Source: an uncultured Prevotella sp. (GTDB lineage: Bacteria; Bacteroidota; Bacteroidia; Bacteroidales; Bacteroidaceae). From it: 6,287 nt of DNA. This document shows positions 1 to 5,385 of the stretch, one piece after another. The stretch is taken from assembly GCA_900542795.1 (NCBI GenBank), contig UQPD01000143.1, forward strand, positions 1 to 6,287, given 5' to 3'. A program made the position numbers and the translations under genes. The notes under the pieces were generated by a model. The model saw nothing but the letters and a program-made list of their open reading frames with translations, was not told the DNA's origin and searched no databases. How positions within the stretch are numbered: the stretch's first letter is position 1; each line of letters begins with the position of its first letter.

Positions 1-119
1 TCAGGATCCTTGTAGTCGATGTACTTGATACCGCTCTTCTTGAAACGGCAATACTTTTTCTTCTTGACGTCCACTGTGGGGGGAGTCAAATAACGGATTT
101 CTGATTGTGCTTGTGCCAT
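1..119 (-). CDS. rpsR: 30S ribosomal protein bS18, N-terminal part (cut by window edge)
   Basis: Small-subunit protein bS18, which pairs with bS6 on the 30S platform. The ATG is at 119-117 and 39 full codons are present before the window ends; the family is usually about 75-90 residues, so roughly half is missing. The visible product begins MAQAQSEIRYLTPP and continues with a run of four lysines, then YCRFKKSGIKYIDYKDP, which is the conserved bS18 opening with its basic stretch and YCRF block. It lies four bases downstream of the rpsF stop in the same direction, the standard rpsF-rpsR arrangement, and the two are surely cotranscribed. A strong Shine-Dalgarno sequence inside the end of rpsF precedes it, which is unusual for this phylum. 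The missing end is a window artefact; nothing suggests a broken gene. Confidence 0.95.
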   Translation of the reverse strand, partial: MAQAQSEIRYLTPPTVDVKKKKYCRFKKSGIKYIDYKDP

Positions 120-123
120 TGTG

Positions 124-468
124 TTAGTCCTCCTTCTTGTTAAACTTGTTACGACGCTTTGCTGCGTATTCAGCAGCAAACTTCTCGTTCTTCACTGTGA
201 GATAGCGAATAACGCGCTCGTCACGACGATAAGCTACTTCGAGCTTGGCAACTACCTCGGGGGCAGCAGTAAACTCGATGAACTCGTAGAAGCCGGTAGA
301 CTTTTTCTGAATGGGATAAGCCATAGTCTTGAGGCCCCACTCCTCTTCATTGATAATCTCAGCACCTGCGGCAGTGAGAATACCCTTGAACTTTTCGACC
401 GTTTCCTTCATCTGTTGGTCAGACAAAACGGGAGTCATAATGAAAACGGTCTCGTACTGATTCATCAT
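124..468 (-). CDS. rpsF: 30S ribosomal protein bS6
   Basis: bS6 binds bS18 and sits on the platform of the 30S subunit. The 114-residue product has the family's ferredoxin-like layout: a first strand NQYETVFIMTP near residues 3-13, a helix (SDQQMKETVEKFKGIL), the central GLKTMAYPIQKKSTGFYEFIEF segment, and the C-terminal YRRDERVIRYLTVK strand. A lysine-rich tail ends in KKED. Length is normal for the family. Two ATGs lie back to back (468-466 and 465-463), so the true start may be one codon later; this does not affect the protein meaningfully. There is no SD before it, only an A/T-rich leader, as expected in Bacteroidota. It heads the operon with rpsR four bases downstream, and its end doubles as the rpsR ribosome binding site. 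Confidence 0.96.
   Translation of the reverse strand: MMNQYETVFIMTPVLSDQQMKETVEKFKGILTAAGAEIINEEEWGLKTMAYPIQKKSTGFYEFIEFTAAPEVVAKLEVAYRRDERVIRYLTVKNEKFAAEYAAKRRNKFNKKED
129..135 (-). promoter_or_regulatory. strong Shine-Dalgarno sequence for rpsR
   Basis: Read on the minus strand, the last codons of rpsF (Lys-Lys-Glu-Asp-stop) spell AAGAAGGAGGACTAA, giving a seven-base uninterrupted match, AAGGAGG, to the 16S rRNA 3' tail. Nine bases separate it from the rpsR ATG, an ideal spacing. None of the other starts in the window shows a comparable site. Bacteroidota ribosomes generally hide their anti-SD, so this site is notable. Confidence 0.8.
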
Positions 469-516
469 AATAGTTGAATGAATTAATAGGGATGGTTAAA
501 TGCAAAATTGCGGGTG

Positions 517-548
517 CAAAATTAGACATTTCTATTGAAACTGACAAA
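517..548 (-). promoter_or_regulatory. probable rpsF-rpsR promoter (Bacteroidota type)
   Basis: On the minus strand a perfect -7 box TAATTTTG lies at 524-517 and a -33 TTTG at 548-545, with a 20-base spacer. This matches the TTTG / TAnnTTTG primary sigma consensus known from Bacteroides. Transcription would begin near position 510, leaving a leader of about 40 bases before rpsF. A second near-match, CAATTTTG (510-503), repeats the same nine-base core 14 bases downstream. I see no S6:S18-type leader structure in this short leader. Confidence 0.65.
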
Positions 549-672
549 CTTATTTCTGCTTTTTTGCAACACAACACGCGTTTTTAGCCCTTTCAATGCC
601 ATTATTTCAATAAAAAGCAGTCAAAACGGCATTTTACAACCTCAGAAACAAGGTTTTTACAAAACTTTGGCG

Positions 673-680
673 TAATATTG
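673..680 (+). promoter_or_regulatory. possible promoter for the mutarotase gene
   Basis: TAATATTG matches the -7 consensus TAnnTTTG at all but one base and lies 53 bases upstream of the ATG at 734. The twelve bases TAATATTGCACC differ at one position from the divergent rpsF promoter core TAATTTTGCACC. There is no convincing -33 TTTG at the right distance; only a run of T at 654-658 lies in the region. The rest of the 265-base gap (469-733) is A/T-rich, with no gene or hairpin that I can support. Confidence 0.4.
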
Positions 681-733
681 CACCTTATAAAATACACCTC
701 ATAAATAAACTCGATAACAAAACTCAACCAATC

Positions 734-1120
734 ATGGATAATTTAAAGAATGGCTACGATGTTCAGAAGTTCGACATGCCAACCAAACGATTTTGTCAGA
801 CACTCGACTTGAAGGATGACCCCGAACTGATTGCCGCCTATCGCAAATTACACGCTAAAGAGGGCATTTGGCCCGAAATATTAGAAGGCATAAAAAAGGC
901 AGGAGTACTTGAAATGGAAATTTATCTGTTAGGCACACGCCTTTTTATGATTGTAGAACTACCCGCTAATGCAAATTGGGACGATGTGATGAGTCGCATG
1001 GCTACTTATCCCCGCCAAGCTGAATGGGAAGCACTAACTGCTCGCTACCAAAAAGCAAACGCTGGAGCCACCTCTGACGAAAAATGGAGACTCATGGAAC
1101 GCATTTTCCATTTATACTAA
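734..1120 (+). CDS. rhaM: L-rhamnose mutarotase family protein
   Basis: Belongs to the RhaM family (PF05336), small alpha/beta-barrel cytoplasmic enzymes that interconvert the anomers of L-rhamnose or a related deoxysugar such as L-fucose. The product has 128 residues against 104 in E. coli RhaM; the extra length is mostly an N-terminal extension of about 15 residues. Core matches are RFCQTLDLKDDPELIAAYRK, then Tyr36, His40 and Trp46-Pro47-Glu48, which line up with Tyr18, His22 and Trp26 of the E. coli enzyme, followed by the strand LFMIVELP. His40 matches the proposed catalytic histidine. The ATG at 734 is the only sensible start, following an A-rich leader without an SD. No rhamnose or fucose kinase, isomerase or transporter is nearby, so the true sugar is open. 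A long palindromic element begins two bases after the stop. Confidence 0.8.
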   Translation: MDNLKNGYDVQKFDMPTKRFCQTLDLKDDPELIAAYRKLHAKEGIWPEILEGIKKAGVLEMEIYLLGTRLFMIVELPANANWDDVMSRMATYPRQAEWEALTARYQKANAGATSDEKWRLMERIFHLY

Positions 1121-1121
1121 T

Positions 1122-1302
1122 GGGTGGTTCTAATAATTCTGATAAGTTGATTTGTGCCCTATCGTGTGTGTATTTGGGTTAGTGAACGAAGGAGCATAGC
1201 GGGCTATGTGACTGAGCGAACTGACCAAAAGACACATGCGAGAGGGTGCAAAGCAACTATCAGAATTTTAGAATATTAAAATCAGAATTTTTAGAACCAC
1301 CC
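1122..1302. repeat. 181-bp imperfect palindrome, MITE-like or structured RNA element
   Basis: The ends are a 22-bp inverted repeat with one mismatch: left arm 1122-1143 starts GGGTGGTTCT and right arm 1281-1302 ends AGAACCACCC. The symmetry continues inward: 1145-1200 against the reverse complement of 1203-1258 matches at 39 of 56 positions, closing on CATAGC-GG-GCTATG at 1195-1208. The right side also contains a near-direct repeat of the arm (1259-1273 and 1281-1295), so one arm is about 22 bases longer. No protein is encoded inside. It fills the whole gap between the mutarotase stop and the porX leader. It could be a miniature inverted-repeat element, a repeat-derived hairpin or a large terminator. 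I see no clear target-site duplication. Confidence 0.8.
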
Positions 1303-1323
1303 TTTAATTTAATATATTACAAA

Positions 1324-2874
1324 ATGCCAGCACGCTTGCTTTGGGTGGACGATGAGATAGATATGCTCCGTGCCCACATACTGTTTCTTGAAAAAAAAGA
1401 CTATGAGGTGGTAACTGCCACCAATGGTCCTGATGCGATAGACCTTTGCCGTGAGCAAAGTTTCGATCTTGTGTTGCTTGACGAAAATATGCCTGGACTC
1501 TCAGGACTAGAAACCCTCATGCGGCTTAAAGACATTGTGCCCAATGTACCTGTGGTGATGGTTACTAAAAATGAGGAAGAAGATATTATGGACCAAGCCA
1601 TTGGTTCAAAAATTGCCGACTACCTGATTAAGCCTGTCAACCCAAAACAAATTTTGCTTACCTTAAAAAAGAATATCCACCAACGCGAAATTGTACAAGA
1701 GGTGACACAAACGGGATACAGACAAGACTTTTCGCGCATCGGTATGCAACTTAGCGAGAACCTTACTGCCAACGAGTGGAAGGAACTCTACAAGCGTTTG
1801 GTGTATTGGGAACTCGAATTATCGGAAGCTGACAGTGACATGGACGACATGCTGCGTATGCAAAAGGAGGAAGCCAACCTTACTTTTGCCAAATTTGTGC
1901 GTCGCAATTACGAGCAGTGGATAAAAAATGCAGATGAACGTCCACTTATGAGTCCTGACATCTTTAAGCGCTGCATATTTCCACGATTGTCACAAGGACG
2001 CAAAGTGTTTTTATTGGTGCTCGATAACTTCCGTTTCGACCAATGGCGTGTGCTTTCGCAAGAACTTTCTGACGATTTCGACATTGACGAAGACCTTTAC
2101 TACACCATTCTTCCCACTGCCACCCAATATGCACGTAATGCCATATTTGCAGGTCTTATGCCCTTGCAAATCAAACAAATGTATCCTGACCTTTGGGTGG
2201 ACGAGGAAGAAGACGAAGGTAAGAATCTCAACGAAGAAGCACTTATCCGTAATCAACTGCAGCGCTTTCGTCGTCGCGAAGAGTTTACTTATCACAAACT
2301 TAACGACTCAACTGCTGTTGACCATATTCTTGGACAGATGCAACAATTTGCAGCAACACCGCTCAATGTGCTTGTCATCAATTTCATCGACATTTTGAGT
2401 CATGCTCGCACAGAAAGTCGCATGGTTCGAGAGTTAGCAGGTAATGAATCTGCTTATCGCAGCATCACCTTGTCGTGGTTTAGACATACACCTATTCGCG
2501 ACCTTTTTCATCGCCTTGCAGAACTCGACTACGACATTCTTATTACTACCGACCACGGCAGTATCCGTGTAGACCAACCCTCTAAGGTTGTGGGCGACCG
2601 TAACGTAAACACGAATTTGCGCTACAAACTGGGACGTAACCTTTCGTACAATGCCAAGGAAGTGTACGAAGTGCGTTCGCCTAAAGACATCATGTTGCCA
2701 CAACCTAATCTCAGCACTTCCTATATATTTGCCACAGGAACACGCTTCTTTGCCTATCCCAACAACTACAACTACTACGTGCAGTATTACAAAGACACCT
2801 TCCAACATGGCGGTATTTCAATGGAAGAGATGCTTGTTCCGTTGGTAACTTTACATCCTAAAAGCAAACGATAG
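1324..2874 (+). CDS. porX: PorX-type response regulator with PglZ/alkaline-phosphatase-like domain
   Basis: PorX, with the sensor kinase PorY and the sigma factor SigP, controls type IX secretion genes in Porphyromonas gingivalis; its output domain is a zinc-dependent phosphodiesterase acting on oligonucleotides. The 516-residue product fits the family (about 518). Residues 1-120 are a CheY-like receiver with Asp9/Asp10, phosphoacceptor Asp53 (in LLDENMPG), Thr81 and Lys103-Pro104. A helical linker follows. From about residue 225 comes the PglZ domain, with alkaline-phosphatase-superfamily metal and nucleophile positions: Asp234, a threonine in PTATQYARN (probably Thr267), Asp356, His360, Asp410-His411 (TTDHG) and His495. 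All appear intact. The start was set at 1324, where MPARLLWVDDEID matches the family N-terminus. The frame stays open back to a GTG at 1246, but those 26 codons fall mostly inside the palindromic element. No PorY or secretion gene is in the window, and PorX homologs also occur in relatives lacking the secretion system. Confidence 0.93.
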   Translation: MPARLLWVDDEIDMLRAHILFLEKKDYEVVTATNGPDAIDLCREQSFDLVLLDENMPGLSGLETLMRLKDIVPNVPVVMVTKNEEEDIMDQAIGSKIADYLIKPVNPKQILLTLKKNIHQREIVQEVTQTGYRQDFSRIGMQLSENLTANEWKELYKRLVYWELELSEADSDMDDMLRMQKEEANLTFAKFVRRNYEQWIKNADERPLMSPDIFKRCIFPRLSQGRKVFLLVLDNFRFDQWRVLSQELSDDFDIDEDLYYTILPTATQYARNAIFAGLMPLQIKQMYPDLWVDEEEDEGKNLNEEALIRNQLQRFRRREEFTYHKLNDSTAVDHILGQMQQFAATPLNVLVINFIDILSHARTESRMVRELAGNESAYRSITLSWFRHTPIRDLFHRLAELDYDILITTDHGSIRVDQPSKVVGDRNVNTNLRYKLGRNLSYNAKEVYEVRSPKDIMLPQPNLSTSYIFATGTRFFAYPNNYNYYVQYYKDTFQHGGISMEEMLVPLVTLHPKSKR

Positions 2875-2952
2875 GAATAGCCTATTGTAAAGCTTCGAAA
2901 AATAAGTAGGGTTCCAAATATTTTTAGAGTTTTACCCAAAACATTATAAAAA

Positions 2953-3864
2953 ATGAATAACGACGAGATTGTATCAACGCAAAAGCGCAAACGCGATATT
3001 TATCGCGTAACAATGGGTGGAAGCGTGGTAAACTTCATACTTCTCCTTTTTAAATTCATAGCAGGTATTGTGGGAGGCAGTGCTGCCATGGTGGCAGATG
3101 CTGTACACTCTTTGTCTGACTTCATAACCGATGTTGTTGTGTTGCTCTTTGTACGCATATCGGGCAAGCCGTGTGACGAAAATCACGACTATGGACATGG
3201 AAAATACGAAACTCTCGCATCTGTATTTATTGGTGTCATGCTCTTTTGTGTAGGCGTAGGCATACTTTGGTCGGGCGCAAGCAAAATTATTGCCGTATGT
3301 CAGGGCGAAATACTCAGCCAACCAGGTACTATAGCCTTAGTAGCAGCAATTGTTTCAATCGTTTCGAAAGAGCTAATCTATCAATGGACGGTACGCGTAG
3401 GACGTCGTGTACAGTCTTCTGCTGTAATTGCAAATGCTTGGCATCATCGCAGCGATGCCCTATCAAGTATAGGCACAGCCATAGGTATTGGGGGTGCAAT
3501 ATTGTTAGGTCCTTCATGGCGTGTGCTCGATCCTATTGCTGCCGTAATTGTCAGTATCTTCATCATCAAGGTATCTGTGCAACTCTTTATTCCAGGCATT
3601 CAAGAACTGCTTGAAAAATCATTACCTGAGGACGAAGAGAATCTCATCAAAGACATTATTCTCGAAGAACCAGGAGTTACCGACCCTCACAACTTGCGTA
3701 CACGTCGCATTGGCACGAATCGTGCCATTGATGTACATTTTCGCATGGACCCTGACACTCCTTTACGTATGGCACATCTTGCCACACGTCACATCGAAAT
3801 TAAGCTACGTGCTCACTTTGGTCCACAAACCTTTATCAATACGCATGTGGAACCTACAAAATAA
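2953..3864 (+). CDS. cation diffusion facilitator (CDF) family metal transporter
   Basis: Inner-membrane antiporter that exports a divalent metal, probably zinc, in exchange for protons. The 303 residues give the usual six membrane segments (about 22-41, 44-68, 88-106, 124-141, 156-180 and 190-212) and a cytoplasmic C-terminal domain (213-303). The transport-site motifs are present: His52/Asp56 in ADAVHSLSD on segment 2 and His164/Asp168 in ANAWHHRSD on segment 5, a His-Asp/His-Asp set usually linked to zinc. Between segments 2 and 3 is the family signature HDYGHGKYETLA. The C-terminal domain has the late His-rich strand ending FINTHVEP. It lies 78 bases after porX in the same direction; I see no clear promoter or terminator between them, so readthrough from porX is possible. 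Metal specificity (Zn, Fe, Mn or Cd) cannot be settled by reading. Confidence 0.92.
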   Translation: MNNDEIVSTQKRKRDIYRVTMGGSVVNFILLLFKFIAGIVGGSAAMVADAVHSLSDFITDVVVLLFVRISGKPCDENHDYGHGKYETLASVFIGVMLFCVGVGILWSGASKIIAVCQGEILSQPGTIALVAAIVSIVSKELIYQWTVRVGRRVQSSAVIANAWHHRSDALSSIGTAIGIGGAILLGPSWRVLDPIAAVIVSIFIIKVSVQLFIPGIQELLEKSLPEDEENLIKDIILEEPGVTDPHNLRTRRIGTNRAIDVHFRMDPDTPLRMAHLATRHIEIKLRAHFGPQTFINTHVEPTK

Positions 3865-3867
3865 CAT

Positions 3868-3896
3868 AAGGGTGGTTCTAAAAATTCTGATTTTAA
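3868..3896 (+). repeat. one-armed copy of the palindrome terminus
   Basis: This 29-base stretch, containing GGGTGGTTCTAAAAATTCTG, is the exact reverse complement of 1276-1304, the right arm of the 181-bp palindrome, and differs at one base from the left arm core at 1122-1143. It begins three bases after the transporter stop, just as the left arm follows the mutarotase stop, in the same orientation relative to the preceding gene. The palindrome's inner portion is absent here; a different hairpin follows directly. Confidence 0.8.
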
Positions 3897-3900
3897 AACC

Positions 3901-3951
3901 AATTTGGGATTTAGGAAAAAAACAGTTCGTCTTTTTTCTAAATCCCAAATT
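3901..3951. terminator. bidirectional terminator between convergent genes
   Basis: A 20-bp stem (3901-3920 with 3932-3951) is broken only by one G-T position (3915/3937) and closes on an 11-base loop. The stem is built from AATTTGGGATTTAG followed by a run of A, with the matching run of T in the opposite arm. It sits between the ends of the metal transporter (plus) and the sulfatase maturase (minus), so it can serve both. The T-runs lie within the stem rather than after it. Confidence 0.8.
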
Positions 3952-3956
3952 TGTTA

Positions 3957-5180
3957 TTACAAGCTATTATGCTTCAAAAAATCAACAATACCAGCGGGTG
4001 GACGCTTGTTGAGTAATTCATGCTTCATCCAATCCATATAGGGAGCTACATGTTCAAAGAATTGATGATAACCTTTACACAAATAGTTTAAACCTGGCTC
4101 TCCCTCGGCAGTATGGGCAAAACGATTTTTAGGACATTCACCATTACAAGCAAACAAATAGTTGCACTCACGACACTGACGAGGCAAGGCTTTGCGCTTG
4201 GCTTGCCCAAAAGCTTTTTGACGAGGCGAATACATCATGTCGATGAGGGATGAGGTGCGAATGTTACCCAACTTATATTCAGGGAATACAAAGTGGTCGC
4301 ACGAGAACACATCCCCATTCCATTCTATTACCCCTGCATGCCCACATGTGGGTGCTAAAGTGCAAATGCCTGGTTGCTGCCCCATCCAGTTAGCAAGGGT
4401 GGAGTCGAATATTTGAATAAAATAATCACCTACATCATTATGTACCCATTCATCGAAAATGGTACAAAGAAAATTGCCCCACTGCTCAGGCGTAACACTA
4501 AATTCCATCATGCCTCCCGTTCCTTCTTCGTTAACCGATGCCAACGTACGACCATCTTCGTGACGCTGCAAACGTTCAACAATCGGTGTAAACTGGATGT
4601 AATGACAACCAATTTCTTTAAAGAAGTGGTAAAAATCCAACGGATAGTCTGCATTAAAATCGTTAACCACAGCCAATGCGTTCCATTCCACCCCATGTTT
4701 GTTAAGCAAACGAATGCCACGCATCACTTGTTGAAACGAGGGTCTACCTCCCTTATTCCGTCGATATTCATCGTGAAACTCTTGAGGTCCATCGATGCTT
4801 ACACCTACCAACCAGTTTTCGCGACGAAAGAACTCACACCACTCATCGGTGAGCAATGTACCATTGGTTTGAATACAGTTATCAATGGTGTGACCATTGG
4901 CATGCTTTTTTTGCAATTCCACCACACGCTTATAAAAAGACAGCGGACGCATCAACGTTTCACCACCATGCCATGTAAACAACACCTGTGGCATAGTTTG
5001 CGCTGCAATATAGTCGTGAATAAACTTTTCGAGCAATTCGTCGCTCATAACCTCTTGCGGAGAGTCGGCATAAAGTTTAGCCTTTTCAAGGTAATAACAA
5101 TACTTGCATGCCAAATTACAACGTGAACCTGCTGGCTTTACAAGCAAATAGAGCGGTGACGAGAAAGGAGATATATCCAT
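3957..5180 (-). CDS. anaerobic sulfatase-maturating enzyme (radical SAM/SPASM)
   Basis: Cytoplasmic radical SAM enzyme that oxidises a cysteine or serine in sulfatases to formylglycine, activating enzymes that remove sulfate from mucin or glycosaminoglycans; the Bacteroides equivalent is known as ChuR. From the chosen start it has 407 residues. The radical SAM cluster is Cys21-x3-Cys25-x2-Cys28 (CNLACKYCYY), followed by WHGGETL, QTNGTLL and SIDGP. The SPASM cysteines are Cys273, 279, 294, 336, 339, 345, 349 and 368, with Asp295 next to Cys294 (CDHFV); spacing matches the clostridial enzyme almost exactly, including its catalytic Asp. I chose the ATG at 5180 because MDISPFSSPLYLLVKP fits the family N-terminus. 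An in-frame ATG at 5246 would add 22 poorly conserved residues. No sulfatase is in the window. A SPASM peptide-modifying enzyme is less likely given the exact motif match and lack of a precursor gene. Confidence 0.92.
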   Translation of the reverse strand: MDISPFSSPLYLLVKPAGSRCNLACKYCYYLEKAKLYADSPQEVMSDELLEKFIHDYIAAQTMPQVLFTWHGGETLMRPLSFYKRVVELQKKHANGHTIDNCIQTNGTLLTDEWCEFFRRENWLVGVSIDGPQEFHDEYRRNKGGRPSFQQVMRGIRLLNKHGVEWNALAVVNDFNADYPLDFYHFFKEIGCHYIQFTPIVERLQRHEDGRTLASVNEEGTGGMMEFSVTPEQWGNFLCTIFDEWVHNDVGDYFIQIFDSTLANWMGQQPGICTLAPTCGHAGVIEWNGDVFSCDHFVFPEYKLGNIRTSSLIDMMYSPRQKAFGQAKRKALPRQCRECNYLFACNGECPKNRFAHTAEGEPGLNYLCKGYHQFFEHVAPYMDWMKHELLNKRPPAGIVDFLKHNSL

Positions 5181-5267
5181 TTTTTTCTGAGAAAGATAGG
5201 TGTTAATGTAAGTATCGGAATGGTTTGAAACAATAGTGCATTTCAAGCCCTAAGCCCATAATGCCCA

Positions 5268-5275
5268 CAAATTTA
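5268..5275 (-). promoter_or_regulatory. probable -7 box of the sulfatase-maturase promoter
   Basis: On the minus strand TAAATTTG is a perfect TAnnTTTG box. Transcription would begin near 5261, giving a leader of about 80 bases to the ATG at 5180, or about 15 to the alternative ATG at 5246. No -33 TTTG lies at the expected distance; the nearest is at 5306-5303, about seven bases too far. The extended core TAAATTTGTGGGC resembles that of the divergent gene. Confidence 0.5.
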
Positions 5276-5290
5276 GCATTAAAACTTGAA

Positions 5291-5314
5291 ATGTGGTGAA
5301 TGCAAAAACCACAT
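5291..5314. promoter_or_regulatory. dyad between divergent promoters, possible operator
   Basis: ATGTGGT (5291-5297) and ACCACAT (5308-5314) form a perfect 7-bp inverted repeat with a 10-base spacer. It lies between the two divergent -7 boxes and covers the expected -33 area of the minus-strand promoter, so a protein bound here could affect it. This could equally be chance; no regulator is identified. Confidence 0.3.
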
Positions 5315-5352
5315 ATTTACACCCCATCCTGTGTCCGAGCCAATATAATTCG

Positions 5353-5360
5353 TAATTTTG
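5353..5360 (+). promoter_or_regulatory. probable -7 box of the fucosyltransferase promoter
   Basis: TAATTTTG is a perfect TAnnTTTG box, with TGTG (5330-5333, one mismatch to TTTG) 19 bases upstream as a candidate -33. Transcription would start near 5367, leaving a leader of about 20 bases before the ATG at 5386, typical of Bacteroidota genes without an SD. Confidence 0.6.
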
Positions 5361-5385
5361 TGGGCGTAAAACATTTAAAATCACT

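Noticed and set aside
469..524. S6:S18-binding riboregulatory leader upstream of rpsF
   Set aside because: The predicted leader is only about 40 bases, A/T-rich, and shows no stem with the expected CCG-containing bulge.
1121..1323. CRISPR array or tRNA-like gene in the intergenic repeat
   Set aside because: The repeats are two inverted arms around one centre, with no regularly spaced direct repeats or cloverleaf.
1324..2874. PglZ domain as a sign of a BREX phage-defence locus
   Set aside because: The PglZ domain is fused to a CheY-like receiver at the length and order of PorX, and no BREX methyltransferase, BrxC or BrxL-like gene is nearby.
2870..2890. Terminator after porX (ATAGG-AATAG-CCTAT)
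   Set aside because: Only a 5-bp A/T-rich stem with no T-run after it; too weak to call.
4374..5126. Long open frames on the strand opposite the maturase and other overlapping frames
   Set aside because: They lie wholly within well-recognised genes, show no family motif, and have compositions typical of antisense frames.
3957..5180. Radical SAM/SPASM protein as a RiPP peptide maturase
   Set aside because: The cysteine spacing and the CDHFV motif match anaerobic sulfatase-maturating enzymes closely, and no short precursor peptide gene can be seen beside it.
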